NCBI GenBank assembly: GCA_004802725.1
Contig: SGPM01000092.1
Span: 1-64,000 of the forward strand
Length of the DNA stretch: 64,000 nucleotides
Direction of reading: 5' to 3'
DNA from: Antrodiella citrinella
Lineage: Eukaryota > Basidiomycota > Agaricomycetes > Polyporales > Steccherinaceae
A program made the position numbers and the translations under genes. How positions within the stretch are numbered: the first letter of the stretch is position 1; every line of letters begins with the position of its first letter. Shown in pieces: positions 47,756 through 60,235 of this stretch. The notes under the pieces were generated by a model. The model saw only the letters and a program-made list of their open reading frames with translations. It made no database searches and was not told where the DNA came from.

Positions 47756-48540
47756 ATGGCCTCTATCAATGGCATTCGAACCGTTCTGTATGTTCTGTTG
47801 GTACGCTGATCCTTGGCGCCTTTGCACAATTGCCTCTCGAATACTGATACGTTCCCAATAGTGGTTATTTGCTGCCGTACTACTCGGGCTGTCAGCCCAA
47901 CGTCTGCACTACACCACCCATCTTCCTGTCGGCGACCCGCTGAACTCAGGAAAACACTTTTACGGTATGTGTAATTTTTTGCGTCCCGCCTGAGGATGCA
48001 CTGACCAGGCCATGATCCCCGAAGACCCCATTGTTGCCGAGATAGTTGCTACTACTGCTCTTACTATCCTATGGGTACCGTTCATGTGAGCGCAAATGCA
48101 TGAGAAGCTTACATTGCCCTGACGACAGTGGTCTTCATTTCCCTAGCATCCACGTTATCGCCCGTAGCTACGACTACGGATATGTGGGCACCTTTGCCGG
48201 AGAGATCATCGGACAATTTGTCCTCTTCGTCATGTGGCTAGTGGGAGCTGCGATTGCGACGGTAAGCAGACATTCATATAAACCTACGCCGCAGTGGTGA
48301 AACTCATGTCAATGACGTATGTGGCGATAGACCTTTTGGGGAGACCTCGCATGGTGTCGCTCCTTCCAACAGTGCCGAATTCTCACTGCACTCGTCGCGT
48401 TCGCGTGGATGGGATTCATCGTTTTGTTCACGCTGCTCATCATCAGTCTCTTGTTCGCCGTGTCCAACGAGGCGTTTGGAAAGCCGCTCCATGGTCGATA
48501 CGATCCTCGCGCGAGTAACTATGGTCCCAGAAAGGTCTGA
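47756..48540 (+). CDS. Four-helix MARVEL-like membrane protein
   Basis: The start at 47756 gives MASINGIRTVLYVLL, then spliced exons carrying WLFAAVLLGLSAQRLHYTTH (helix 1 and loop) and EDPIVAEIVATTALTILWVP (helix 2). Helix 3 is around GQFVLFVMWLVGAAIAT, and the loop-helix 4 unit is WGDLAWCRSFQQCRILTA and IVLFTLLIISLLFAVSNEAF. Five exons and four short introns are used; the acceptor before exon 3 is the least certain. Four helices with the last preceded by a cysteine-containing loop and a WxxxW-like pattern fit fungal MARVEL-domain proteins, which organise membrane domains. The protein ends SNYGPRKV at 48540. It is small (about 190 residues) with a short polar tail. Confidence 0.65.
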
Positions 48541-49064
48541 CGGAACTCCAGCATTCAGCGCATGCACCAGTGCTACGCTGTTGGGATTTGCAATGAGATC
48601 ATGTCATCATGGATGGAACATAGGATTGTGTGTATGATTTAGTATAGAAGTTCTCTCAGTTGTTTCAGCGTTTGATATTGATGATATGTATCTGTAGTTT
48701 ACGATGCAAATGTAGTACGAAAGATTTCGATTGTCGATAACATCTCACCTGTTGTGTGTTGCGCGTTGGCGTCTCGGTGAAACGGAGGTGTGCGCACGAG
48801 GCATCTTAGGTTTAGCACAGCTGCAAATTGGAAACCTCAGTCAATCCAGCCTGCGCATTTCCGATTCCTACAAACACCTCTGGGTCCTGACTAGGACAAG
48901 TAACAACCTGGGCTATGTGACTACAACGCCGCGTGACCGAGAGCTTAGTCAAATTCCCTCAACGACCGAGCAACGTACGAAATGAGACTGTGAATGGACT
49001 TCTTGTCCAGATAGTTGATATCGCGGCCTTGGTGCTGGCTTTGTTGACCCGGTCCACTTTGACG
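48541..49064. other. Intergenic
   Basis: No gene is supported. It is the convergent space between the MARVEL-like gene and the decayed Met-rich gene. Confidence 0.5.
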
Positions 49065-50070
49065 CTACTCCTGGAACTGCCCGTCTGAAGACTGATGCTG
49101 CTCCTGGTTGTGGCCACCTGGTGATTGATGCTGCTCCTGACCGTGACCGCCTTGAGATTGGTGATGATGAGGAGGAGGGGGAGGAGGATGACCGTGGTGA
49201 GGCTTTGCGTCCGGAGGTTTGGGTGTGCCGCTAGGCTGAACGGCTGCAAAGATCGGAACGACATAGACATTCCATCGGGACCCATCGACATGCCGTCGTG
49301 CGACTTTGAGCCATAACTGTTAGGTGTGGAGTTAGGCTGGGCGGCTGCGGCTGACGGGGTTGGGAAGGACATAGACATCCCGTTAGGACCCATCGACATC
49401 CCCGACATCACGAGGTCGCGGCGAGCATTCGCGGACGCAGACGCGGAGGGCGTGGAAGAGCTGGAAGAGGTAGAACGATGATGGGATTTGGATTTGTCAC
49501 CAGAGCCACATGCGCAGAGTTTCTCCCCGTTCTGCGTGATCGTGCCATCTGATGAAATGCCGATGTCGACTCCGTTCGAGATCATGTGTGACGTCCCGCT
49601 TCCAGAGGATGAAGATGACGACGACGACGATGACTATGAAGACGAACATGAATCGGATGAATCGGATGAATCGTCCCCTGGTAGCGGGGACATGCTCATT
49701 CCGTCTGGTCCCATAGACATTCCGTCCATCGTCATAGACATGCGCTTGTCAAGCTCGCTACGCACGTATAAAATCAATAGCCATTTAGAAAGTCAAACAG
49801 AGAGAATACGTACAATTCTTTGACAAGGATTGCTGCCATTTCCGCACGCTTGATACCGTACGAACGCAGAAGGCGATTGATACCTCCCGAGAGCGCACCC
49901 GAAGGACCAAGGTTCTTAAGAGTGTTGTCTTCGCGGAAAAAGACATAAGAGGGCCTTAAATGAGTTAAGCGCTATCCTGTAGATATCTCTGGTTAGACAT
50001 ACGCATTGGAAGCGAGAGCCGGTGCTGTAACAGCAGTCAGGAGAAGAGCGATGATGAATCATACTATATC
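49065..50070 (-). pseudogene. Decayed Met-rich secreted protein gene
   Basis: The exon structure of a secreted protein survives. A signal-peptide exon reads IIALLLTAVTAPALASNA (50021-50069). A second exon follows with RSYGIKRAEMAAILVKE, and a third starts ELDKRMSMTMDGMSMGPDG. The frame is damaged in three places. The signal peptide has no initiator: TGA stands just upstream of it. TAG at 49634-49636 interrupts a serine run. The third Met-rich repeat lacks 7 bases relative to the second, shifting the frame to one that reads a His/Pro-rich tail (HHGHPPPPPPHHH) and stops at 49065-49067. Three repeats of the form GMSMGP(D/N)GMSMS remain. Met-rich and His-rich runs can bind copper, but that role is only a guess. 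The left edge of homology coincides with an inverted DUF6533 tail copy. Confidence 0.6.
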
Positions 50071-50417
50071 TCAAAGACATCCGGCACTCGTCTTGTTGTT
50101 CGCAATCAGGATTAACGTCCAGCATGACCCTGAGATTCGCAGATGTACTTACAGGTAACTTGGGGGCTCCTCTGGGCAACGATTCGACTTGGATTACAGG
50201 ACAGGCGGATGGCGTGGAGAATGACGAGACGTCCAGGTCTGCGGAAGCGGAGGAACTGTTCCTCGCTGGACTTGCTGTAGGGGATGATGTTGAAAGGTAT
50301 GCGATAAACACCGCGGCTCATTGTGTCTTTCTGACCGAGGGGTTCAGATACGAGTTCATGCCATGGCGCTTGAAGTTACGGATTCAAGGAAGACTGGAGA
50401 ATTTGATAGTCTTCTGA
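50065..50417 (+). pseudogene. Inverted, diverged copy of the DUF6533 protein tail
   Basis: This plus-strand segment aligns codon by codon with the minus-strand tail at about 2640-3000. It pairs ILYLKDIRHSSC with ILDLRDVRQESC, SQSGLTSSMTLRF with FQSGLASTMSLRF, LTGNLGAPLG in both, STWITGQAD in both, and EELFLAGL with EKLFLAGL. It has only the end of the protein (after the last helix), no start or upstream exons, and begins exactly where the opposing secreted gene loses its start codon. Unlike the 2.7 kb copy, which stops at 2701, this copy reads on through FLTEGFRYEFMPW to 50417. A 1-2 base indel near position 2700 explains the difference. It is probably a gene fragment left by rearrangement. 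Confidence 0.75.
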
Positions 50418-50820
50418 CTATCGCAGAGTTCTACATAGTCGGTATTTATTGATACAGCTGAGTTGGATTGTACTGTAAGATTCTGGTGATTATGGGAGTT
50501 CGAGTGACTCGAATATCCGGGCTTCTGAGAGTCTGATGCCGCAGTGGTAGCGTGCAACAAGACCTTGGAAGAAAGAATAATTGTTGTAACCTATAATAAC
50601 GCATTATTTAACCCTTAACCTTTCGAGATAACAGTGTGAAATCGGTTTCAAATGTAGCTTGAACCATCTCTCCAACTCATTTCCTTTGATTCTACCAAGA
50701 TCTCTATCATGATGGCTTGAATGACATCCTAACGACATTGCATGGCCAACGCAATCGGAAAACGCTCGCAGAACTCAAATACCGGTCAAGCAAGATCATC
50801 CTCGAGGCTTGGTTTCCGAC
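50418..50820. other. Intergenic, promoter region of OXR1
   Basis: No gene is supported. There is an ATG at 50742 in a different frame that could belong to the 5' leader. Confidence 0.4.
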
Positions 50821-52560
50821 ATGATACCCCCGCACATTCCTCTTCCTTCTTCCAAGAATGAACGTAACAATGACGAGAAGGAGGATTTGTTTGCGACATT
50901 GTTCTCGCCGTCGACCCCGCGGGCTTCACCAACTCCGGGAGCCGCCCCAGACGAGCATTTTGGTGGAGTGTCAAGTCGGCACACACGCACGGCCTCCACC
51001 GATTCAGACTTTGGTGCTTTCGTCTCGGTTTCGTCTACAGAGCATCCTCTGAACCACATGGTGGAAGAAAGCTCGCCAAACGTGCCGTTCAGTCCTTTGC
51101 AGAACCTGGAGTTCTACGATCGACTCGCCGAGGATGCGATGGCTGCGACGGAGCGGAATAGGAAAGGAGTGCTGGATGAGCTGCTGGAGCATGAGGACGA
51201 TCCGCTGTATTTCTTGCACACTTCCGGCGTGGAGGCACAAGGCCTTTCTGGCATGTCTACACCTATTCCGCCTCCTGGTCCGCAATCAATCATCGATCTC
51301 AGTCCCACTTCGGCGTTTTGGAACTCAAAACCTTTCGCGCAGGAGCGCGAAGAACAACCGAGAGATGAAGAATACGCGGAGGAGAGACAATCTAGACATC
51401 CAACGCGCCATGCGAATCAGACAGAGCCCGCGACCATGCCTACTCCATCCTTTCGAGCTCCATCGATACCACCCTCTCTCGCTCCAGAATCACCACAAAC
51501 GCAATCTGTTGTTGCTTCGTCGTCTTTCTCCTCCTCAGCTTTCCCAAAACGCTGGGTCTCGTCACTTCTCTCACGCCCAGGGGGCCGCCGTGCCGTTTCT
51601 GAGGACGACGCAGAGCAGATCTCGACTGCAAATAGACATTCACCGTCCCCTCCGGCATCCGGCATAGTGTCTCACAGCCGTATGCACTCTTCTACTCTGG
51701 ACCCGTCGCCTTCTATTACCCACGGCACTCCTTTCGCTTCTGAGCCATTTGTACCGCCATCTGGTGCGCCAGGATTTGCAGGAGACAGGTCATGGAACAC
51801 GAGCCAGTTCGAGTTTGACAGGGAGAAATCGGAGAAGAAGAGTGTTCGGCTCATTGGTAGACGGGAGATGACAACACCCATTTTAACGACGGTCATTGCT
51901 GACCTGGTGAGTCCAAAGATCATCTGTTCAACTCCCGTCCCGTTCACTGATAAAGGCCGTTAGATTCGCCCGCATTTTCCTGCGCTAGCGCGTCTACCTA
52001 GATCATGGACGTTACTGTACAGTCTAGATCAGCATGGTATTTCGCTGAACACACTGTACACGCGATGCGAGTCGCACAAAGGCAGCGCTGTCGTCATTAT
52101 GCAGGACTCCAATAACGCGCTGTTTGGTGCGTGGGTAGGGGAGGGGATCCATAACTCTAGAGGATCGTATTACGGCGGCGGGGAATCGTACGTTATTTCC
52201 CTCATGTGTGGATTGCTGAAGGTCGAGCAACGTTTACAGATTCTTGTGGAAACTTCTACCAGAGGCACTCTTACGTGTTTATAAATGGACGGCAAAAAAC
52301 GACTATGTGGCTCTATGTGAACCTGAATACATCTCATTTGGAGGAGGGTATGTACCATTCGTAATGCATCTTGGTGTCCTTGACTCACGTTGGATCACAG
52401 TGACGGACACTATGGCTTATATCTAGATGACACACTTTCCGACGGTTCATCTGCGCCGTGTCCGACTTTCAATAACGAACCTCTCTGCTCGGCTGGTCCA
52501 CGACAGGGAGACAATATTACCTTTGAATGTGTTGGGTTGGAAGTATGGGGGATGGGATAA
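50821..52560 (+). CDS. OXR1: TLDc-domain oxidation resistance protein (OXR1-like)
   Basis: Four exons, 50821-51906, 51964-52187, 52240-52347 and 52401-52560, sum to 1,578 bases (525 residues). The first 340 residues are polar and Ser/Pro-rich with a DDPLYFL motif, probably disordered. The TLDc domain follows: RPHFPALARLPRSWTLLYSL, GISLNTLYTRCESHKG, VIMQDSNNALFGAWVGEG, a GSYYGGGES loop, FLWKLLPEALLRVYKWTAKN, and DGHYGLYLDDTLSDG. It ends in FECVGLEVWGMG. TLDc proteins protect against oxidative damage and modulate the vacuolar proton ATPase in yeast (Oxr1, Rtc5). The ATG at 50821 is the first in frame. A start further upstream would need another exon. Confidence 0.85.
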
Positions 52561-53208
52561 TGACTTTCATATTCCTTGGTTTTTCCTCGTTGTTCCTGTC
52601 AGTGTCATACCCATCTCTGCTCCTCACTGTGATATCCGCCCGGACCTGTGTAGCATCTATGTTTGTATTTTGGACATGTAAGTTATGATTGAGGTTTTTC
52701 CTCGAAAGGCTCGAAGCTTGGAAAGTTGGACTTGCTTACGGCTCGGAGGACTGTTATCTACGACACCGAAGCGGGAGACGCGGCAATCACCGAGATAACT
52801 GAAGTTGGTAGGATTCGAATGCGTAAGTTCGAAAAGCTTTCGTCGTTCTTTCCTGAGGTTCCCTTTGACCGATGATTCTTGGAACACACAAAGAACGCAC
52901 CATGGGCTCTGGACGACTCCTAATCCCCTTTTTCTCTGAGAGCGAGTGGCCCACAATCATCAACTCGTGACCTCTTGGCCACGAGGATGTCCCCGGCCAC
53001 GAATGTTTCTGGGATATAAGGATGGGCAGCGCAGCGATGTTGATACTCTCTCGTTGATACCTCTTAGCTCTTAATACACGAGATGTCTGGTGTCGGTCGT
53101 ATGGTTGTTCTCTCAAGTCGGTCGGTGGCACTCAAGGACACGCGTAGTAAGTCTATCACCCGAAATTTTGCCCAGTACTTAGCAGTGACATGTACAGAAG
53201 CCTCGCGC
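52561..53208. other. Intergenic
   Basis: No gene is supported. The right part may hold an upstream exon of the decayed F-box gene. Confidence 0.5.
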
Positions 53209-54005
53209 ATGAAACGCATCAGACGTTTGGGTGATGCTGTTGCTGACTACGACGAGTCTGCAAAGAAGAAACGAAAACCTGCCAAAAAATTACACTCGAC
53301 ATGGGGTTCCCTTGCCGTACTTTTGGATCAGTCTTTCGATATCATCTTCATGGTGAGACCATTGGTTCTTGATCTGTTTGTTCGCAGAGAGATTAACATG
53401 TGCACAGATTCTCTCTTTGCTTGCGCCTCCTGAGCTCATTGTACTCTCGAGGTCAAGTAAGCAGTTGCGTACATTTCTCGCGCATCTGACATTGGTATAT
53501 GGACAGAATCAAGACAACGCCTGGGATACATACCTGATTGCCCTTCGGACATGAGCCTGCATGGGCAATACTCCTATTAGACGGGAGTGCATGTCAGGTA
53601 GGACGAAATATTGCTTACATGCGTACGGTCTGAATCTAATGGTGCTGCAAGGCGTGTGGTGCTATACCGGTCCTCCAGATTAAATTCGCTTTGCGCCGTC
53701 GTGTGTGCAATGCCTGTGCAAAATCTCAGTACGTTTCGAGCACTGATACTATTCACATTGGAAGAACACTCATAAGTTCCCACAGTCTTATCACACCTGA
53801 CATGTTCGCGCATCGTTTTCCACTGAGATACTCGAGCTTTTTCCATACTCTAGCAAATGTAGGCGTTTTTGAGCTCGTCATACACTCCAATCTGATACCG
53901 TGCATTATATCAGTAGGAACAACGTATAGCCGTCGCGACGCTGAGAAGAAGGCAAAGAAGCGTTATTGGGATAATGACGTCCAGCAGTTGCAGAAAAAGC
54001 TCTGA
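53209..54005 (+). pseudogene. F-box family pseudogene
   Basis: The order of motifs matches the F-box gene at 62.8 kb. A basic stretch (KKKRKPAKKLHS) precedes the F-box LDQSFDIIFM, spliced to ILSLLAPPELIVLSRSSKQL. Then GIWTESRQRLGYIPDCPSDM corresponds to GIWKAAREGLGYMPSCPSDL, and LRRRVCNACAKSQ to LRRRMCNMCFKKR, before a KKRYWDNDVQQ segment. Reading frame changes between the F-box helix and GIW. It changes again after CPSDMS, where shifting the frame recovers WAILLLDGSACQ against WAVLLFEGQCQ. A stop follows at 54003-54005 where the intact gene continues. Start and end are approximate. It is most likely a duplicated gene that lost function. Confidence 0.6.
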
Positions 54006-55454
54006 TGCTACCCAGATGGGGACGCCTCTATCGCGAAAGGACTTGCTTCGAAGAAACAACATGCGAAGTCAAGAGATGCTCGACACTTGCAAGGATCTGC
54101 TTAGATGTGGGGGGGCATTACACCGGAAATGCGGATTGCAGCCGATACACTATGAACGCGTTATAGTCTCTACCTTTCGATTTGATCGTATGCTAAACAT
54201 CTCAGTAAGTTTCGTCTGGTCATATTCACTGCGTTTAGAGCATCCCTCATGGCAGGTCTGCAAGGTCCGGCGAGACCCATCTCTGTAGACCCTCTGTCTA
54301 GATGAGCCATCCCGCCTGCGGCTAGCTCTGGGCCTCTGGCTCGGTATCCTCCAGTGGACCTCCACAAACCTCTGCACACCCGTGGCATGGGCTCCCTGTT
54401 CGGACATGGTGTAGATATGTTGACTCCGCCTCCTGCCCTCCGCGCCTTCCGCACTTTGATGCAAATCACTGCGCCCCTTGTGTTACAGAAATGCATTCTT
54501 GTCCGCCAATCATGTCAAACAAAATTCTGTCATTCACAGTGTCACCAGTGGGATGAGTTAAAAAATTCTGCGTCATACATGTAAGCTATGACTGAGTGTG
54601 AGCTGCATTGAGCTCGCGAGATGAGATCCTTATGTGCGGTCGAGCTGAGTCAAGAGATACAGAGACATCCTCGACACAGGAAAACCAAGGGGTGTGCAGG
54701 GATATGCTCGCCGCACCATCATTTTGCTGTGTTTGGTTTCTCGTCACGTATGTGCGCTGAGGTTACTTGATCATGGGGCCCCATGAGCATGCGCTAGGTT
54801 ACCGTCATGTTTCTCCCTAACCTGCGATAAGGGATGCTCTAAACGCAGTGAAAGTTCGTACCCGCTGACGGCCTATACGTAGTGATCATGTCATCACCCA
54901 ATAACATCCGCTAGAGGATGTTGACTACTTCTGGTCGCCTTTTGCTCATCGGATTTTTGAATCTGTGAAGATTCAACTCGGTCACTAGTACTGCTGATAA
55001 GCTACTTTACCACTGCTTCAAGCCTTGTCGTTGTTTCATCAGCTAGTTCCAGTGTGCTGTATATACCATCCATGTAGTACCCCCAAAAAGATCAGGAAGA
55101 CTGAGGCCTTGAGCAAGCCTGAAGGGTGTTCGGATGCTCGGTCTACCCAGGAGGTCCTCATAAACTCAGTGACGGTGAAAGCAATCTTTGAGATAAACGT
55201 CGATGAACTTAGACTCTCACGTCAATTTTGCGGGTGGTTTGACCGAGTTGGAGCATCCGAACAGGCCCTGAAAGAGAAAGAAAAACGAAGAGTAATACTA
55301 ACCGCAAGGTAAAGACTCAAAAGGCGTCGAAACGCACTTTACGACCGGAGCTCCGGCTACCGGAAGCCTGGATATCCAGAAATAGTGTCCTTGAATTTAT
55401 AATTTGAACTGCAACGTTGAATGTTGACTTGTTTCGCTTTCTACCACCACCACG
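54006..55454. other. Intergenic, with remains of the F-box pseudogene on the left
   Basis: Frames at 53974-54288 and 54354-54584 may contain degraded 3' parts of the F-box copy. A 95-codon plus-strand frame at 55025-55312 has no domain. The right end is the promoter of the alpha-mannosidase gene. Confidence 0.4.
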
Positions 55455-58400
55455 ATGGCGAAAAACGTTCCGGATTACGAGGAGCTGAACTACGGTACTG
55501 GCTCGAAATGGATCAAACACCTCACCAAGAATCGTTTGGATACATTCACTGGCGGTCACTTTGCCGACGTGAACTTGTCCTCAGTCTTGTTCATCCATCG
55601 TCTCGCAGATGAAGACCACGTCAAGTTGGAGGTTTGGAGTGCACCGGGGCTCACAAAGCCCTTCTTTGACGAGGCAATGAAGCAGAAGTTCAAGCCTGCG
55701 AAGAAAGGCGATTCATTTGGGCCATCTTGTGAGTATCATTGTTGCACAGACCTCTAGAAAGATGCTGATACGTTCTAGGGGTATGCTGTGTCTACTTTCT
55801 ACCGTCAAACGCTAACGAAAGATATAGACGAACCACTGGTGGAAAGTCACGCTCACAATCCCACAATCCTTTGCGCACTACGAACGCGTACAGTGTAAGC
55901 GCCCGCCGTCGCACCATCGCTTCAAGTTCAAGCTAACATGAAACTTCTTTAGTCGAATTTGACCCAGGATGCGAGGCCATGATTTTCAGCACAGACGGTA
56001 CCCCTTTGCAAGGTATTACCGGTGGATATGGAGGCGATCGTCGCGTTGAGTACATCATTCCTCCCGAGTCTGTCAAGGCGGGAAAGCACGCGTTTGTGAT
56101 CGAGTCCAGCTGCAACGGCATGTTTGGTGTTCCGTGGAATGGCGACACCATCGCTCCCCCCGATGTGAGTGCGATTTGGCAGGTTGGTTCTGCTCTCGAC
56201 TGACGTGCAAGCGATATAGATGAACAGATACTTCAAGCTTGATTCTGCGGATCTCGTCGTCCCTGACCAGGAAGCCTGGGGTCTGTTGGCGGATTTCACC
56301 ACCCTTCGTGAGATTGCAGATACTTTGCCCGGTAACGGGGCTCTGCAGAACAAGGCGATTACCGTGGCCAACGCGATCATGAACGAGTTTGACCAAACCG
56401 ACAAGTCCAGCATTGGTCGGGCAAGGAAGATTGCGGAGGAAGTCTTCGGTGAGGGTTGGGCAGCGAAGCAAGAGGGCATCTTTGAGGAGGGCGCACAGAA
56501 GCCGCAGGTGTGGGGTATCGGATACTGTCATATTGACACGGCGTGGTAACATACTTCCCTCCTCGCGCAGTACTTCAAACTCACATGTCTCTTCAGGTTG
56601 TGGCCTTACAGCGTCACCCAGCAGAAGACGGCGCGGTCGTGGTCCACCCAAATTGACCTGATGGATAGGTACCCTGAGCACCGTTTCACCTGTACTCAAG
56701 CGCAGCAGTTCAAGTGGCTTGAACAGCAGTACCCCAAACTCTTTGAGCGCGTCCAGGCCAAGGTGAAGACCGGACAGTTCCATCTCGTCGGTGGTTCTTG
56801 GGTGGAGAATGACGCCAACATGCCGAGCGGTGAAGCTCTCGCTCGCCAGTTTTTGTATGGGCAGAGGTACTTTGAGAGCAAGTTCGGCATCCGATGCGAT
56901 ACGGCCTGGCTACCCGATTCTTTCGGATTGACCGGTGCACTTCCGCAGCTCATCAGATTGGCTGGTATGAAGTACTTCTTCACACAGAAGTTGTCCTGGT
57001 ACGTCCGTCCCTCTCAGTCAAGTGTCACGTATGTTGACTACGGCTGATAACAGGAATAACATGTGTGTACACCACCAGCTCATCTCACATTATACACGAT
57101 AACTGACATCCAATCTCAGCAACGTCTTCCCTCATTCTACATTCAACTGGGTGGGTATTGACGGATCACAGGTGCTTTCTCACATGACACCAGTCGGTAC
57201 GTGTCTACCTATTTATCTTGCGTTCGTATGTTGACCTTCGTGTAGATACATATACCGCTCAGGCGACAGTGGGTGACATCTACAAGGGTGTAACCAATCA
57301 CAAGGTACATATTTTGACATTTCTGGCATCTCAGCGTGTAACTGAGCCTGTTTCAGAACCTGGAGTCCTCCGAGACCTCACTTCTCGTGTTCGGAAACGG
57401 AGACGGAGGAGGAGGACCGCTGGCCAAGATGTTGGAGAACGTAAGTTTTATCGGTGATGCGTAGCGGAGCTTCGCTGACTTTGACTTAGCTGAGACGTAT
57501 CCGCGCGGCAAGCAACCAATCGCGTGAACTCCCGCCTGTGGATATGGGACATTCGGTGGAGGACTTCTTCGACGGTTTGTTGAAGGAGAGCAACGGCGGC
57601 GAGAAGCTACCGAACTGGAATGGCGAGTTGTACCTTGAGGTGAGCACCGTACCTTCATCCGAAGTTCATATTCTGACCGATCTATAGTTCCACCGAGGCA
57701 CATACACTTCTCATGGTAAGCGTTGTGTAGTACGGCTGCGAATGTTCCGTCTCGAACCACTTGACAGGTTCCATCAAGAAGGGTAACCGCAAGTCCGAAA
57801 TTCTACTCCGCGATGTCGAGGTACAACAGTTTCTTTTGCGTGTTCGTCTCGAATTCTGATAAGAGCTTTTCTCTAGCATCTTGCTACATTGGCGTCTCTG
57901 TACAAGCACCACAACTCCAACTACGAGTACCCCAAGGCAAGGATCGATGACTCTTGGGAGAAGGTGCTGTTGAACCAATGTGCGTACACATGAACCTCTT
58001 TCATTCAGTAGATCTATACTGACCCTGAACTTAGTTCACGATGGTGAGTGAACGGTCTTCTTTCGAGATCGAATATGGTTACTAAAAAGTTCCAAAGTTC
58101 TTCCCGGTTCAGCTATGTAAGTGCCTTCCACAAGTATCAGTAACTCGCCCTCATGACGTTTCCCTCCAGTGGCATGGTGTACGACGATGCCGAGAAGCTT
58201 TACGCTGAAGTCCGTCAAGATGGCGAGAAACTCATTGAGGAGGCCTTGAGCACCCTTTTCCCCAAAGCCCTTCACCTCGCGGACCCTGCCGTCAAGTCCC
58301 TCTCTGGACGCGTGATCGGATACAACACGACTTTCTTACCCCGCAGGGACGTGATCGCTTTCCCCGTGACTGGCGCCGCTTCACGCCTCAAGTCGCAGGT

Positions 58401-60235
58401 CGTACAGACCTCCAAGGATGGTACAGTCGGATATGCGCTCATGGACTCAGTCGGCGAGGGAGGCGCAAAAGTGTCGGAGTGCAGAGGGTTGTACGCGGAC
58501 AGTATGCCTGTCTCCGGTACGTGTAGTCCTCACATGGTCATTCACGATGCTTATAATCTCCTCTTACAGTCTTCAGCAATGGATCGGATCACTTCGTGCT
58601 CCGGAACTCCAGTGTACAGCTCACGATCTTCAAGGGCCGTATCACCAGCCTGTTGGATGTTCAGCTCGAGTGCGTGATTGTACGAATCTATAACCCTTAT
58701 TGTAGACTAACCACTGTATTTATAGCCGTGAGCTTATCACCCGAGGACAAACCGGTGGCCTCGTCATCTTCGATGATAGACCCAACTACTGGGATGCTTG
58801 GGGTAAGAACGATCACTCTTTTCCCGTTCCTTTCTTACGTAGACACTAGATGTCGAGATTCACCATTTGGAAACGGCCCATCCTCTGGAATTCTCTAACC
58901 TCGAGTTCGTGACGGACGGCCCCCTTCGTGCTTCTTTGAAAGCAGAGACGACATACGGAAAGAGCAAGATTAGCGTTACAGTGAGCATGGCTGTCTTGCA
59001 TCAATGTCTCGGGATTCTGACCGTCCTTTTAGATCTCCTTGGACGCTATCGCAGGTAAGCCAGTCTACAGATCTCTCTGAGAGGATCCTGACATTCCTCT
59101 GTTAGCCTCAATGAAGAAAGGTTCAAGATCGCTTTTCAACTTTGACGCTGTGGTGGATTGGCAGGAAAAACACAAGTTCCTCAAATGTGAACTCCCATCT
59201 TAAGTCTTAATATACTTACGATCTGACCGAGATTCATGCAGTCGAGATCCCTCTTAACATTCACAGCGACGTTGCTACCTACGAAACGCCGTTCGGACAT
59301 GTTCAGAGACCCACGCACAAGAACACGACGTGGGACATGGCCAAGTTCGAGGTCTGCGGACACAAGGTTTGACAACTGCTCTGATATTCCTTCTTGACAG
59401 CAATACTGATGCGAATGAATCCCATTTAGTTCGCGGATCTGAGCGAGTTCGGATATGGTGTAGCTCTCTTGTCAGAGTCTAAATACGGCTTTTCTTGTAG
59501 AGGAAACGTCCTGGCAATATCGTTGCTGCGTGCTGGTAAGGAAGAAATCGTTCTGCAAACCACATCCACAAGTCTCAAGAATGATCTTCGCAGCTACTGC
59601 TCCCGACGCCAATCAGGATATCGGCACGCACGAGTTCTCGTGGGCCGTGATGCCTCACCAAGGTCACTTCTTGGAGTCAGACGTACCCATTGCGGCTTTC
59701 CTGTACAACTCGCCTTTGCATGGTCGGTGCCCCTTTTCCATGTGGTAATATACAAGCCGCTGACGTGGTTCATAGTCCGCTTTGTCCCTCAGGAATTCGT
59801 CACGGCTCCTTTCATGACCGCCAAACCACCCTTCACTATCAGCGGTGCAAGCAACGTCATCCTTGAAACCATCAAGCGCGGTGAAGACGACGACTTCAAG
59901 AAGGGCGGCAAGACTACCGTTGTGCTTCGTCTCTACGAGGCATTTGGTGGACATGCCCGTGCTAAGTTGCACATCTCCAGGCATTTACATGTGACTAGTG
60001 CCCTGATCACGAACCTACTCGAGGACGAACTGGAAGAGATTCGTATCTCGACCGATAACGACGACTTACAATCCGTCGTCTTGGACTTCCATGGATTTGA
60101 AGTGAAGACTGTGAAGGTGACCTTGGGTTCAAAGCCTCAGTAAGTCTCATCCATACAGACAAGTGTAGATGCATTCATTGACATCGCTACAGTGAGCCGA
60201 AGAGGGAGAGCTGGGTCACTGTCGAAAGCGCTTGA
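55455..60235 (+). CDS. AMS1: Vacuolar/cytosolic alpha-mannosidase, GH38
   Basis: The start at 55455 gives [20 protein letters not shown], close to the N-terminus of Ams1 proteins. Many exons split by introns of about 50 bases cover a protein of about 1,100 residues. GH38 landmarks are all present: [15 protein letters not shown] (zinc-binding His and Asp), the catalytic nucleophile in [23 protein letters not shown], and [20 protein letters not shown]. The C-terminal beta domains contain [17 protein letters not shown] and [12 protein letters not shown]. The last exon begins after an intron ending CTACAG and adds [13 protein letters not shown], with TGA at 60233-60235. The enzyme trims alpha-mannosyl residues from free oligosaccharides and, in yeast, reaches the vacuole by the Cvt/autophagy route. 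No broken frame was seen. Confidence 0.9.
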
